Shown: in pieces, positions 16,119 to 24,398 of the stretch
Position numbering within the stretch: the stretch's first letter is position 1
Layout of the letters: each line of letters begins with the position of its first letter
Assembly: GCA_005239435.1 (NCBI GenBank)
Contig: SZNP01000001.1
Span: forward strand, 1,116,001-1,180,000
DNA: 64,000 bases
Direction of reading: 5' to 3'
Source of the DNA: Halorussus salinisoli
GTDB taxonomy: Archaea; Halobacteriota; Halobacteria; Halobacteriales; Haladaptataceae
The notes under the pieces: model-generated
Seen by the model: only the letters and a program-made list of their open reading frames with translations
What the model was told of the DNA's origin: nothing
The model's database searches: none
Program-made: the position numbers and the translations under genes

Positions 16119-18092
16119 ATGAGTGATACTACGAACCTGAGTGACGTGCGTCGGCATACGAATCTCCGTATCCCAGTCCATGGCGATACTGTAGCAGCCA
16201 CACGGTACCAACCAGTCGAGGAGACAGAGCCATCTCCTGCACTCCTGATGTACGTCCCGTACCATCAGGACGACGGAATCACATACGGCGCGTACGACCC
16301 CTTGAATCGGTATCTTGCTAAACACGGGTACGAGGTCGTCGTCGCGGATATGGCGGGGACTGGAGCCTCCACGGGATTCATCGGCGAACCGTTTACCCGT
16401 CGTGAAGGCACGGAACCCGCTGAAATCGTCCAATGGCTTGCCGACCAGCCATGGACGACAGGTCGTATCGGTATGTTCGGAAAATCCTACGGCGGCATCA
16501 CTGCACTCGATGCCGCTGGCCAACAACCCGATGCTCTTGAAGCGATTGTTCCCATTCATACCCCGTATCAGGGGTTCCGGAACGCCTACACCTACGGTGG
16601 GCTCTTCGAGTTCTTGACCATCGGGATGGATTGGTTGACCTTGATGCAGGCGCTTGATGCTAAACCGTCGAGTCGGCTAGACGACGAAGGGCAGTGGAAA
16701 GACTCTTGGCTGGGGCGCCTCGAACGGATGTCCGACCGGGAACCCTGGTTGTTCCAATTTATGGAGAACAATCCGGAGGAGTCCTACTGGGAAGACAAGA
16801 ATATCCCCGTGGATAACATCGAGACGCCAACACTTGCAGTCGGTGGATGGCGCGATCCATATACGGAAGATACGCTCCAATATTTTGAGGCGATAGATGC
16901 ACCTAAACGCCTCCTTCTCGGCCCGTGGCGACACCAGATGCCACACCGCGGACGTGAGAGCGCTATCGACTTCCGAAAACAAGTCGTTGAGTGGTTCGAC
17001 CACTTCTTAAAGGACAAAGACAACGGCGTCCTTGCCAGCCCGGAAATTCAAGTGTGGACCGAACTCGACGGTGGCGGCACGAACGCAGGTCAGTGGCGTG
17101 GTTTCTCTCAGTGGCCGACCGTCGATGATTCGTTGTCCGAGACCGTTGCATTTGCTGTCACGCCAGATGGTCTAGAATCCCCAGATACTTATCATGGGGA
17201 CGAAGTGAACACCACCTACGAATTCGACCCGACGGTCGGTATTTCCTCAGCAGACCCGTACGGTGTCACGTTCGAGCCACCCGCTACGAACGACGACGAT
17301 GCTCGCACGTTAACCTTCGAAACCGACCGGCTTGACAACCCAGTCGAACTTACCGGAACAGGTGAGGTCACGGTTCGCGTCCAGTCCACCGTCGCTGACC
17401 CGACTGTAGTGGTCCGCGTCGTCGATGTTGATCCAGACGGACAGGGAACGCTCGTCACAACCGGCGCTGTCAGAGGGCGGTATCGTGATGGGCTTGATTC
17501 ACCCGCGGACATGGAACCGGGGAAGGAGCACGAGTTGACGATCCCACTCGAGCCGAAATCTCACATCTTCGAGGAGGGACATCAGATACGTGTGGCTATT
17601 GGGTCGTCATTCTTCCCGGTATGGCTTCCGACGCCTGAACGGGGGTCATTCACTCTCCGGTCAGATCCTGAAAACCCGACCGTCGTTCGGTTCCCTGGAA
17701 GGGCCCGAAAAGATGTTACCTTTGATGATCCGATCGAGATGGACCAACCTGACGATGTCCTTCCGACAAGTCCGACGCGAGCCGCTGGAGAGTCGTCATG
17801 GGAGACCAGTAGAGAGCGCGTTGAGGGAGAGGCTCGCGCGACGAAAGCCCACGATATTCAGGTCTCCCTTCCCCACGGAGCACTCTCTAGGGAGTCAACA
17901 CACGAGGCCTCGGTCAAGGTGGACGACCCCGCCAGTGCGTCGGCACGTAACGAGATGCGGATTGAGTTCACCAATGACCTGGGCGACTTCGAGGTGGTCG
18001 CCAGTAATTACATCTCTCATTCGCTATGTCGGCTGAACACGACTGTCAAACTGGATGGTGAAACGGTGTACGAGGAGTCTTGGACAAAATAA
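16119..18092 (+). CDS. CocE/NonD family hydrolase (Xaa-Pro dipeptidyl-peptidase S15 type)
   Basis: 657 residues. An N-terminal alpha/beta-hydrolase domain has the nucleophile elbow GKSYGG (Ser123), an Asp region at GGWRDPYT and a His region at GPWRHQMPH. From about residue 350 comes the jelly-roll C-terminal domain of the family, with HIFEEGHQIRVAIGSSFFPVW. Members hydrolyse X-Pro peptides, cocaine esters, glutaryl-7-ACA or related amides and esters. No signal peptide was seen, so it acts inside the cell. It lies directly after the importer, and the obvious reading is that it cleaves the imported compound. It is larger than typical CocE (about 570). Confidence 0.9.
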   Translation: MSDTTNLSDVRRHTNLRIPVHGDTVAATRYQPVEETEPSPALLMYVPYHQDDGITYGAYDPLNRYLAKHGYEVVVADMAGTGASTGFIGEPFTRREGTEPAEIVQWLADQPWTTGRIGMFGKSYGGITALDAAGQQPDALEAIVPIHTPYQGFRNAYTYGGLFEFLTIGMDWLTLMQALDAKPSSRLDDEGQWKDSWLGRLERMSDREPWLFQFMENNPEESYWEDKNIPVDNIETPTLAVGGWRDPYTEDTLQYFEAIDAPKRLLLGPWRHQMPHRGRESAIDFRKQVVEWFDHFLKDKDNGVLASPEIQVWTELDGGGTNAGQWRGFSQWPTVDDSLSETVAFAVTPDGLESPDTYHGDEVNTTYEFDPTVGISSADPYGVTFEPPATNDDDARTLTFETDRLDNPVELTGTGEVTVRVQSTVADPTVVVRVVDVDPDGQGTLVTTGAVRGRYRDGLDSPADMEPGKEHELTIPLEPKSHIFEEGHQIRVAIGSSFFPVWLPTPERGSFTLRSDPENPTVVRFPGRARKDVTFDDPIEMDQPDDVLPTSPTRAAGESSWETSRERVEGEARATKAHDIQVSLPHGALSRESTHEASVKVDDPASASARNEMRIEFTNDLGDFEVVASNYISHSLCRLNTTVKLDGETVYEESWTK

Positions 18093-18172
18093 GACGGGGT
18101 TGGACCATCCTTTCGACCGAAGTGAGAGCCGACGTATCGACAAACATTCGCCAACGTATTCAGGACCAGTAA

Positions 18173-18592
18173 ATGACGTCTACGTACACGCCGATCCTCT
18201 TCGCGACAGTCGCGATGACGTGCTATGCTGTCTGGGCACTCTCCGCCAAAATCGCTACGCGGACACTCTCAGCAGAGATAGCCGCAACGACTACGTACTT
18301 CTCTGCTGGCGTTCTCGCGCTAGGATATGCTATGGCCAACGGTAGAACGTTGATGCCGCCGGAAAGAGGGTTCGGGGCCGCTCTTCTGGCTGGACTTTTC
18401 CTTGGAGCTGGAACGATCGGTTACTACATGGCGCTCCGCGTTGGAACAGTCAGCGTAGTGACGGCTATTAGCGGCCTCTACATAGTCCTAACAACAGTGC
18501 TCGCCGTCATCTTCCTGAATGAATCGCTCGAGTGGTACAACCTCCTTGGCGTGGGATTTGCCACAGTAGCGATTGTCTTACTCTCCTATTGA
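18173..18592 (+). CDS. EamA family small transporter
   Basis: 139 residues, a single EamA (DMT superfamily) unit with about four to five hydrophobic helices. The pattern FLGAGTIGYYMALRVGTVSVVTAISGLYIVLTTVLAVIFLNESLEWYNLLGVGFATVAIVLL is typical of the C-terminal half of such transporters. Single-unit members work as dimers. Substrate unknown, and export of a breakdown product is possible from context. It is the last gene of the AT-richer block and ends 60 bases before the right 17-bp repeat. Confidence 0.85.
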   Translation: MTSTYTPILFATVAMTCYAVWALSAKIATRTLSAEIAATTTYFSAGVLALGYAMANGRTLMPPERGFGAALLAGLFLGAGTIGYYMALRVGTVSVVTAISGLYIVLTTVLAVIFLNESLEWYNLLGVGFATVAIVLLSY

Positions 18593-18651
18593 TGATATCA
18601 GAATATTATGATTAGAATTGTAAATATATATTCTTATTACTTATATTTTAT

Positions 18652-18668
18652 CTATGAGTGCCGAGGCC
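18652..18668. repeat. Right copy of 17-bp direct repeat bounding the island
   Basis: ctatgagtgccgaggcc is identical to 7477-7493. Very AT-rich sequence (18593-18651) lies on the island side and GC-rich backbone on the other, so the composition change coincides with the repeat. Confidence 0.6.
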
Positions 18669-18873
18669 GGAAATCCACGACCGGATTTTCTGGGAGTTCA
18701 GTTCAGAACGCCACGCAGAGTACCACGGCGACACCGAAAGCGGGCGAGAACCGACGGGTTGGCGCGTCAGGCCAGTAGTGAACGGTTGACTGCCCAGACA
18801 GAGAGTCGAAATGATGGTTGGGATTTGTATAGAATATCAATCGTATTTCTTCGTGGGAACGAGGTGAACAGCC

Positions 18874-19242
18874 ATGCCTTTGCCACAACGACCGGCCAGT
18901 TCGTGGACCCAAGGTCTCGATTTCCCGAGCCGACTGTTCGAGACCGGAAGCAACGATTACGAACTGTACGAAGAAGACGGCGAGTTCGTTCTGAACGGCG
19001 AAATGCCGGGTTTCGACCCCGAAGATATCAGCGTCACGTGGGACGACGGCGTGATGAACATCGCGGCCGAGAGAGACGACGAAACCCGGGGCCGACGGCA
19101 AACGTACCACCGTCGGTTCCGCTTCCCGAAGGACATCGACGACGCCGCCATCACCGCCGAGTACACGAACGGCGTCGTCGAAGTCCGCCTCCCGGCGCTC
19201 GAGGCGACGACGCGCGGTAAGACCACTCCCGTCGAAGGCTAA
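18874..19242 (+). CDS. hsp20: Hsp20/alpha-crystallin small heat-shock protein
   Basis: 122 residues, almost entirely an alpha-crystallin domain (about 25-115). The signature strands are present: EDGEFVLNGEMPGFDPEDISVTW, then FRFPKDIDDAAITAEYTNGVVEVRLP, where GVVEVRLP is the conserved G-x-L/V-x-V-x-L-P motif. Small Hsps hold unfolding proteins in oligomeric complexes. A Shine-Dalgarno-like gaggtga (18864-18870) lies just before the ATG and fixes the start. A TATA-like tgtatagaat lies about 45 bases upstream. GC-rich, so backbone rather than island. Confidence 0.92.
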   Translation: MPLPQRPASSWTQGLDFPSRLFETGSNDYELYEEDGEFVLNGEMPGFDPEDISVTWDDGVMNIAAERDDETRGRRQTYHRRFRFPKDIDDAAITAEYTNGVVEVRLPALEATTRGKTTPVEG

Positions 19243-19289
19243 GGCGTCGTCGTGGCGACCGAGTCGGTCCTGATCGTCGTCGATTCCTC

Positions 19290-19312
19290 CGTTCGTCCCC
19301 GTTTTTTCGCGG
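19290..19312 (+). terminator. T-run terminator after hsp20
   Basis: ccccgttttttcgcgg, with six T, lies about 55 bases after the stop codon. The rest of 19243-19564 holds no gene I can support. Confidence 0.4.
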
Positions 19313-19564
19313 TAGTTGCGGTGGTCGCTAGATAGACCCCCACCGACTGCGATTTTCTTGTCTTCCCCGTCGTCTTCGAGTACAGCGGAATCGATTCGAG
19401 GTGTGCACGGCGACGACGGACGAGCGCGACCGCGAGAACTTCCCCCGGTACCGGCGGGTCGCCGAACCGCTCGCGGACCGCCTGATACCCCGAGCGCCGG
19501 ACCGCGTCGCGGCCGTCGCCCGAAGAACGAACCGCTTTTCCCACCATTGCGCCCAACACACTCC

Positions 19565-20110
19565 ATGGACCGACTGCGAGAGTCCCTGCACGACGCGCCG
19601 ATTATCGACAAGGACGGCTATCAGTACCTCGTACACCCCATCAGCAACGGGGTTCCGATGCTCGAACCCGAACTCCTCCGCGAAGTCGTCGTCGGCGTCA
19701 CCCAGGCCGCGGACCTCGACGTTGACAAAATCGTCGCGCCCGAGGCGATGGGCATCCACATCGCCACCGCGCTCTCGCTCCAGACCGACGTTCCGCTGGT
19801 GGTCATCCGCAAGCGCGAGTACGGACTCGACGGCGAGGTGGCGCTCCACCAGACTACCGGCTACTCCGAGTCGGAGATGTACATCAACGACGTCGAGGAG
19901 GGCGACCGCGTCCTCATCGTGGACGACCTTCTCTCGACCGGCGGGACGCTGGCCTCCATCTGCGACGCGATGGGCGAAATCGGCGCGGAGATAGCCGACA
20001 TCGTGGTCGTCATCCGGAAGGTCGGCGAGACGGCGCTGGACGACACGGAGTACGAGGCGACGAGTTTGGTGGACATCTCGGTCGAGGATTACGAAGTGAC
20101 GATTCACTAG
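19565..20110 (+). CDS. hpt: Hypoxanthine/guanine (or adenine) phosphoribosyltransferase, archaeal type
   Basis: 181 residues from ATG 19565. The type I PRTase PRPP-binding loop is [14 protein letters not shown] (115-128), with a hood region [12 protein letters not shown] (59-70) and RKREYGLDG. This subtype is the archaeal HGPRTase-like group related to bacterial apt/xpt. The enzyme makes nucleotides from free purine bases and PRPP. The next gene on the same strand is an NCS2 nucleobase permease, so the pair forms an uptake-and-salvage unit. The base preference cannot be read from sequence by eye. Confidence 0.9.
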   Translation: MDRLRESLHDAPIIDKDGYQYLVHPISNGVPMLEPELLREVVVGVTQAADLDVDKIVAPEAMGIHIATALSLQTDVPLVVIRKREYGLDGEVALHQTTGYSESEMYINDVEEGDRVLIVDDLLSTGGTLASICDAMGEIGAEIADIVVVIRKVGETALDDTEYEATSLVDISVEDYEVTIH

Positions 20111-20817
20111 CGCTCGTCGGGTTCGGTTGTTCGCTCTCCACCGTTCTCGGCTGTCGATTCGACAGCGAACGATACAGCGCGTGAGTCGTACGGAACAGTA
20201 CGTAGGACACCGACGACGTAAACTGGAAACCGGTAGCTACTGTGGCTTCCGACGCTTTCGATTCGCACCTCGCGTTGGGCATCCCGAGAGTCCCGCCCGC
20301 TAACGGTTTTCGGAGTCGAGTCACAGCAATCACGACGAAAACTGTGTAGAAAGCCCCGCTTATACGTAGCTGGAGGGCGACACCTTCGCGCTTTACCACA
20401 CCTCACGGCACCGGCGCGGATAGAGGTCGCTCAGGCGGCTACATAGCACGCGAGCGGACGGTCCCTTTCTGCCCCCGGTAGTCTGTGTCACCGCGTGCGC
20501 TCCGGTAGTTTGCGTCACCGAGCGCACGCTGGCGTGGTAATGGTTCGGCGGGCGCGACCCCACACGTAACAATATATATCTATTCGATAGATGTAGAAAA
20601 GCGTCTAAAATACTGTTATATATTGCTTTGACCTCCTTCTGCGGAGGAACGCGCGAACGGGGACTCCTTTCCCGTTCAACCCCACAGGTCGTGCCGCACG
20701 TCTCCCTACCAGTGCGACTCTATTACACAAACTTGTATATTATGCCATCAGTGACGGCGTATATACACTCGAACGCGAAACTATTATTGAAGGGGACCCA
20801 CACGTCCGGGGTATAGA
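20111..20817. other. Long intergenic region before the nucleobase permease
   Basis: About 700 bases. A minus-strand frame at 20107-20406 (99 codons) is open but I do not trust it as a gene. It holds a 27-bp imperfect tandem repeat (20475-20501, 20502-20528; core ccggtagt..g.gtcaccg), an inverted repeat ATCTAT-tcg-ATAGAT (20578-20592) within AT-rich promoter-like DNA, and a CCTCC/GGAGG hairpin near 20630-20645. The long distance suggests a regulated promoter or leader for the permease gene. Confidence 0.5.
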
Positions 20818-22200
20818 ATGACGACCGAAACGGACGGGGAGATCGAACTCGAATACGAACTCGACGACAAGCCACCGTGGTTGAAGTCCCTCCTGCTGGG
20901 GGTCCAGCACGTCGCGGTGATGATAGTTCCGGCGACGGCGGTGGCGTACATCGTGGCTGGCGCGGTCGGCCTCAGTGCGGCCGACACGGCCTACGTCGTC
21001 CAGATGGTCCTGCTGTTCTCGGGGCTGGCGACGGTCGTGCAGGCGTACACCGTCGGTCCGGTCGGCGCGAAACTTCCCATCGTGATGGGGACGAGTTTCA
21101 CGTTCGTCGGCGCGGCGACGACCATCGGCGCGAACGCCGGACTCGCGGCCGTCTTCGGCGCGATACTCGTCGCCGGGTTCGTGGTCGAGGGACTCATCGG
21201 CTGGCAGTTCGAGCGCATCGAGCCCTTCTTCCCGCCGCTGGTCACCGGACTGGTCGTCGTCATCATCGGTCTCTACCTGATTCCCGTCGCCATCGACTAC
21301 TCGGCGGGCGGGGTCGGCGTGGACGACTACGGCGCGCTACACAACGTCGGACTCGCCGCGCTCGTCCTGTTCGTCGCGGTGGTCCTCAATCTCTTCTCGT
21401 CGGGCATCACGAGGCTCCTGAGTACGCTCGTCGGCATCACCGTCGGCTACGTGGCCGCCGTCGCGTTCGGTCTCGTGGACTTCCGACCGGTGGCCGACGC
21501 CTCGTGGCTGGCGGTTCCGCGACCCGGCGCGTTCGGCGTCGCGTTCGAACCGGTTCCCATCGTCACGTTCGCGTTCCTGTTCCTGGTGTCCGCGATGGAG
21601 ACCGTCGGCGACATGTCGTCCATCACGGCCGCGGAGGGTCGAAATCCGACCGACGAGGAGTTCCGCGGCGGTCTGTTCACCGACGGCCTGCTGAGTTCGG
21701 TCGGCGCGGCGTTCGGAGCCTTCCCAGTCACCTCGTTCTCGCAGAACGCGGGCATCGTCAACTTCACGGGCGTGCTGAGTCGCCACGTCGTGGGCGTCGC
21801 TGGCGTCATCTTGGCGCTACTGGGCTTCAGCCCCAAGGTCGGTGCCGCGGTCGCCACCATCCCGAGCGCGGTCTTCGGCGGGGCCGTCCTGCTGATGGCC
21901 GGGATGGTCGCCGCGAGCGGGATGCGCCTCATCTTCCTGCACACCGACCTCGACCGCCGGAACATGGTCATCGTCGCGGTCTCGCTGGGTCTGGGTCTCG
22001 GCATCGCCACTCGCCCCGAGGCGCTTCAGGGGCTCCCGGACGCCGCCCGAACCTTCTTCGGCGAACCGGTCATCTTGACCGCGCTGACCGCGCTGGTCCT
22101 CAACACGCTCACGCCGGGCGAGCAGAGTCCCCTGTTCGACGCCTCGCCCGACGGGACGCGCGCCGACTCTCGGGACCTCGCGGCCTCCAGCGAGGACTGA
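20818..22200 (+). CDS. NCS2 family nucleobase (xanthine/uracil) permease
   Basis: 460 residues with about 13-14 hydrophobic segments. Family hallmarks: GVQHVAVMIVPATAV in the first helix, VMGTSFTFVGA, the substrate-site motif SAMETVGDMSS and TSFSQNAGIVNFTGV. The ETVGD and SQNAG form points to the xanthine/urate branch rather than UraA, but not decisively. It is a proton symporter in the cell membrane. The purine phosphoribosyltransferase upstream supports purine uptake. The C-terminal 25 residues are acidic and disordered. Confidence 0.9.
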   Translation: MTTETDGEIELEYELDDKPPWLKSLLLGVQHVAVMIVPATAVAYIVAGAVGLSAADTAYVVQMVLLFSGLATVVQAYTVGPVGAKLPIVMGTSFTFVGAATTIGANAGLAAVFGAILVAGFVVEGLIGWQFERIEPFFPPLVTGLVVVIIGLYLIPVAIDYSAGGVGVDDYGALHNVGLAALVLFVAVVLNLFSSGITRLLSTLVGITVGYVAAVAFGLVDFRPVADASWLAVPRPGAFGVAFEPVPIVTFAFLFLVSAMETVGDMSSITAAEGRNPTDEEFRGGLFTDGLLSSVGAAFGAFPVTSFSQNAGIVNFTGVLSRHVVGVAGVILALLGFSPKVGAAVATIPSAVFGGAVLLMAGMVAASGMRLIFLHTDLDRRNMVIVAVSLGLGLGIATRPEALQGLPDAARTFFGEPVILTALTALVLNTLTPGEQSPLFDASPDGTRADSRDLAASSED

Positions 22201-22227
22201 GAGCCGCGTGTCTCCGACTCCGCCTCG

Positions 22228-22488
22228 CTACTGAATCGCGTCCGTATCGACCAGTCGCTTTCCGTGATGCTCCCGGAAGTGACGGACTCGGAGTTTCCAC
22301 GCGTTGTTCTCGTCGGGAGACGGCAGTTCCATCCGACAGAGCGAGCAGACGTGGGTTCCGTCCTGCCGGACGGTCACCAGCGACTCGTCGTGAATCATCT
22401 CGTAGTGGTGGAACAGCGACCGAACCCGCACGTCACGACTGCACTGTGCGCACGGATACATTCGGTCGCGGAAGGGCGTCCGACTCAT
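22228..22488 (-). CDS. Small zinc-finger protein
   Basis: 86 residues with two candidate metal sites: CAQC followed by HHYEMIH (residues 13-33), and CSLC followed by HFREHH. That is a C-x2-C...H-x4/5-H arrangement like C2H2 fingers. Haloarchaeal genomes carry many such microproteins, most of unknown function. It reads against the permease gene, with stop codons 27 bases apart. Nucleic-acid binding is possible but not shown. Confidence 0.75.
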   Translation of the reverse strand: MSRTPFRDRMYPCAQCSRDVRVRSLFHHYEMIHDESLVTVRQDGTHVCSLCRMELPSPDENNAWKLRVRHFREHHGKRLVDTDAIQ

Positions 22489-22590
22489 ATCTACTCGTTC
22501 GGGCCGAACGAGTAGGAACGTTGCGCCCGATTCCGACGACGACTCGGTAGCGATAGTCCGGTAGCGACAGTTGCGTGTCGGCCCAACTTC

Positions 22591-22968
22591 CTACCGGACG
22601 AGGGTCCGGAGGAACGATGCGACCCGGTAGAGGAGCGTGTCGTCCTCGTAGTGTCGCCAACCGCGGAATCCTCCCGAGAGGGTCGCCGCGTCGTAGCCCT
22701 CCTCGCGCAGGCGACTCGTTGCTTTCCTGGCGACGACGCCGGCCTTGCAGACGGTCACCACGTCCGCGTCTTCCGGAATCTCGTCCAGATGGTCGTCGAG
22801 CGCGGTCGAGTCGCCCTGCCGCAGGTCGCCGTAGACCGGTGCGTTGTAGCTCCCCTCGATGTGACGACGGTGGTAGTTTTCCCGGGGCCGAACGTCGAGA
22901 ACGAACACGTCGTCGTCCGAGAGTCGCTCGCCGAGTTCCGAGGGACCGATGTTGTTCACGTCGCCCAC
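22591..22968 (-). CDS. Rhodanese-like sulfurtransferase
   Basis: 125 residues from a GTG start at 22968. Single rhodanese domain: VFVLDVRPRENYHRRHIEGSYN (21-42) and the active loop CKAGVVA with Cys74, which would carry the persulfide. The C-terminal LSGGFRGWRHYEDD is also typical. Such proteins pass sulfur in cofactor or tRNA thiolation or detoxify thiol compounds. The active loop differs from the CRSGxR of classical rhodaneses, so the acceptor is open. Confidence 0.88.
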   Translation of the reverse strand: MGDVNNIGPSELGERLSDDDVFVLDVRPRENYHRRHIEGSYNAPVYGDLRQGDSTALDDHLDEIPEDADVVTVCKAGVVARKATSRLREEGYDAATLSGGFRGWRHYEDDTLLYRVASFLRTLVR

Positions 22969-23033
22969 TACTCCACCAGTCCACTTAGCACCCTCGTTGC
23001 CACGCTCGCTCGACGGGGGTTCCGGTCGAGGGC

Positions 23034-23306
23034 CTACACGTCGTAGAGCGCCGCCGCGACCAGCGCGACGGTGCCGACGAGTGCGAACCCCACGAGGGCG
23101 TAGTACATCGTCGGGTCGGGCGGGGCGAAGGGAGCGACACCCGCGAGCAGGCCGACCGCGGGAATCAGCGTGAGGACGACCACGAACGCGAGGAAGGCGA
23201 CCCAGATGATCGTCGCCGCGGTGTCGAGTTTGTCGGCCAGCGACGACGAGTCGTCGGAGGGCGCTGTATCGGACGACGCAGTGTCGGCGGTCGAACTCGT
23301 TGCCAT
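23034..23306 (-). CDS. Small membrane protein, unknown
   Basis: 90 residues from ATG 23306. A Ser/Thr/Asp-rich N-terminus (1-27) is followed by two long hydrophobic helices, about 32-55 and 66-88. No family recognised beyond a common haloarchaeal two-helix layout. The longer open frame upstream is discarded because it lacks coding character and overlaps the next gene. Confidence 0.65.
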   Translation of the reverse strand: MATSSTADTASSDTAPSDDSSSLADKLDTAATIIWVAFLAFVVVLTLIPAVGLLAGVAPFAPPDPTMYYALVGFALVGTVALVAAALYDV

Positions 23307-23501
23307 GGGCGGCGTAACGTGACGGAGGAAAATCGGTCTGTCGGTCGGGTCGTCGGTCGCCCCGGTCACGGTCGGGCGGGCGCAGTCGGGAGAGTGCGGT
23401 CGCGTGGGTGCAGTCGGATGGGCCCGGTCACGGCCACGTAGGCGCGGTCGAACGGTCCGGCGGCCACACGACCTAACCGCACGGCTACCGTCTGTCGATT
23501 C

Positions 23502-23906
23502 ATGACAGAGTCCTACGAGCGACTCGGCGGTGCATCGGTCAGCGGCGACTCCTACGAGGTCCCGGTTCCTCAACAGGCCATCAACATGGAACTGCTGAAA
23601 CTCGACGGCGAGGCCTACTGGGCCGTCCGCGAGGACGACGGCGCGGTACTCGTCTCGTACCTCTACGACCCACTGGAGGACGCAGAGGGCGTCCGGTTCC
23701 TCGCCAGTACCGTGGTGGACGACGAGCGACTCGTGCAGGTTCCGGACGCGGTGTTCGACCACTGGGAAGACGTGTACGGCGGTGGGACCGCGGTGGCGGG
23801 CGGCGACCGCCTTGAATTCGTGACGACCGACGAGATGGCCGACGACGAGCAGATGTTGGTCCTGCCCGAGTGGCAGGTCGAGGACGTGCTGGGAGACGAA
23901 GCCTAA
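23502..23906 (+). CDS. Haloarchaeal hypothetical protein
   Basis: 134 residues, acidic, soluble. Alternating strands (EAYWAVREDDGAVLVSYLY, VRFLASTVVDDERLVQVPDAVF) suggest an all-beta protein. No motif known to me. Third-position GC is high and the start follows a clear gap, so the gene is believable though uncharacterised. Confidence 0.65.
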   Translation: MTESYERLGGASVSGDSYEVPVPQQAINMELLKLDGEAYWAVREDDGAVLVSYLYDPLEDAEGVRFLASTVVDDERLVQVPDAVFDHWEDVYGGGTAVAGGDRLEFVTTDEMADDEQMLVLPEWQVEDVLGDEA

Positions 23907-23946
23907 TCCGGACGACCCGCTCCTCGCGCTTCTCTCCGCGTTCCTC

Positions 23947-24204
23947 CTACTTCCCTCGCCCGTTCCGTCGCGCCCGGCCGTGTTCCTCGCAGAGAACCTC
24001 GCCGGTCTCGGTGTCGAAGAAGAACTCCTCGCCCGCTTCGATTTGCTCGTCGCCCTCGTCGCATCCGTCCTCGTGGTTCAGGAAGTACTTGCCCTCCGCG
24101 CGGCCGGTTTCGAGGCGGTCGGTCCGGCGAGCGAACTTGACGAGCGCCTCGCCGATTTGGGTGCGCTCGGGACCGTCGGCCTCATCGAAGTGGATAATCG
24201 GCAT
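23947..24204 (-). CDS. Haloarchaeal hypothetical protein
   Basis: 85 residues. Contains a Cys/His set (NHEDGCDEGDEQIEAGEEFFFDTETGEVLCEEHG) that could form one metal site, with a basic tail RARRNGRGK. It converges on the preceding gene; stop codons are about 40 bases apart. Function unknown. Confidence 0.65.
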   Translation of the reverse strand: MPIIHFDEADGPERTQIGEALVKFARRTDRLETGRAEGKYFLNHEDGCDEGDEQIEAGEEFFFDTETGEVLCEEHGRARRNGRGK

Positions 24205-24398
24205 ACCTGGACCCGGAGTACCACAGCGACTCGAATAAACTCTCGGCCCAAACCCTCAATCGTCCGGGCGGCGTACTCGACTTCGAGTACGGGGGTTTCC
24301 ATCGCTGGCGACCCCGTTCCCGGCCCTGCCGGAACTGCTCGACCCACCAGTATCACTCGGCCCTGCCGGAACCACCCCGCCAGCGACCACTCTAAACG

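Noticed and set aside
18654..19220. 188-codon frame starting at the right 17-bp repeat
   Set aside because: It overlaps hsp20 in another frame, is Arg-rich in the overlap as expected for a GC shadow, and its first 70 codons have no recognisable fold.
20107..20406. Minus-strand 99-codon frame in the gap before the permease
   Set aside because: It overlaps the end of hpt, has no recognisable motif, and competes with another open frame on the same strand.
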